DNA of 6,162 bases from Flavimaricola sp. (lineage in GTDB: Bacteria > Pseudomonadota > Alphaproteobacteria > Rhodobacterales > Rhodobacteraceae), in assembly GCA_023300365.1 (NCBI GenBank), contig JALZWD010000157.1:1-6162 (forward strand), given 5' to 3'. Position numbers and translations under genes: made by a program. The notes beneath the pieces are model-generated. The model ran no database searches. It saw only the letters and a program-made list of their open reading frames with translations, and was not told where the DNA came from. Of this stretch, positions 5,948 to 6,162 are shown one piece after another. The number at the start of each line of letters is the position of its first letter. The stretch's first letter is position 1.

Positions 5948-6162
5948 CTAAACGTCACTCCGCTCAAAAAGCGCAAAGGTCTCAAGCGCCCCTTGAAGAA
6001 CACTTCCGCGATCTGCCTCAAGCGTATCAAGCTGCTCAAAATACGCCGCGACCCCGCCAGCTTTGGCATAGGATTGGCCCAAAGCCATATAGCACCGTGG
6101 CCAACCCGGTTCTAAAAATCCGCTTTTCAAAATCGAAGCCGCGCCAATCGTAGACCCGTTCA
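5948..6162 (-). CDS. Possible biliverdin-producing heme oxygenase, C-terminal part, 5' end outside window
   Basis: On the minus strand the frame is open from the window edge to the TAG complement at 5948-5950, showing 70 full residues. NGSTIGAASIL at the visible start resembles the EGS-x-LG motif of bacterial heme oxygenases (HemO/BphO type). The tail, with AYFEQLD then VLQGALETFALFE, resembles their conserved C-terminal helix pattern of an aromatic pair followed by a small-residue and Phe-rich helix. If correct, the enzyme opens heme to biliverdin, iron and CO, often to supply a bacteriophytochrome chromophore or to free iron. The heme-ligand histidine would be in the missing N-terminal part, so this call rests on weak resemblance. 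The gene converges on the dehydratase gene across the origin-like region. Confidence 0.5.
   Translation of the reverse strand, partial: NGSTIGAASILKSGFLEPGWPRCYMALGQSYAKAGGVAAYFEQLDTLEADRGSVLQGALETFALFERSDV

Noticed and set aside
5710..6153. Plus-strand frame with a charged, helix-like middle part starting at an inner ATG (5797)
   Set aside because: Its second half is antisense to the minus-strand heme oxygenase-like frame, codon bias is weak, and only a poor G-run precedes the ATG. A short peptide from 5797 cannot be fully excluded.

Overview
The window looks like a piece of an alphaproteobacterial genome, most likely Rhodobacterales (Roseobacter group). The basis is the style of the proteins, the moderately GC-rich codon use with C or G favoured at third positions, and the gene families present. 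This assignment is inference; no ribosomal or other phylogenetic marker is in the window.

Positions 1-3294 hold a tightly packed plus-strand operon of three genes. The first is the 3' end of an FMN and [3Fe-4S] glutamate synthase-type protein (GltB-C/GlxD/MgsC-like). The second starts on the base after that gene's stop codon and encodes an unusual 663-residue fusion of an N-terminal Rieske [2Fe-2S] domain to a complete thiamine-pyrophosphate enzyme of the acetolactate synthase/pyruvate oxidase type. The third, 3 bases further on, is a small membrane protein with a Trk/Ktr-like pore motif and a TrkA_C-like tail. The first two genes together encode a TPP centre, a Rieske cluster, a [3Fe-4S] cluster and an FMN. 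This suggests, as a hypothesis only, an electron relay from 2-oxoacid or aldehyde oxidation into a glutamate synthase-like flavoenzyme.

Positions 3295-3415 are a short intergenic gap with a candidate promoter whose -35 region overlaps a perfect 6-5-6 palindrome. It precedes an IlvD/Edd-family sugar-acid dehydratase (3416-5146) in which every known [2Fe-2S], metal and catalytic residue can be located at positions close to those of L-arabonate dehydratase.

Positions 5147-5947 are about 800 bases with no convincing gene, visibly richer in A/T than the flanks. This stretch contains two perfect DnaA boxes (TTATCCACA) in opposite orientations, a third with one mismatch, three copies of a TGTACA-containing element, several short direct repeats, a perfect 7-bp hairpin, and an inverted repeat whose two arms are GANTC methylation sites. 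It is a good candidate for a replication origin or another DnaA-controlled locus. It lies between two convergent genes; the second is a minus-strand gene cut by the window end (5948-6162) whose visible C-terminus resembles biliverdin-producing heme oxygenase.
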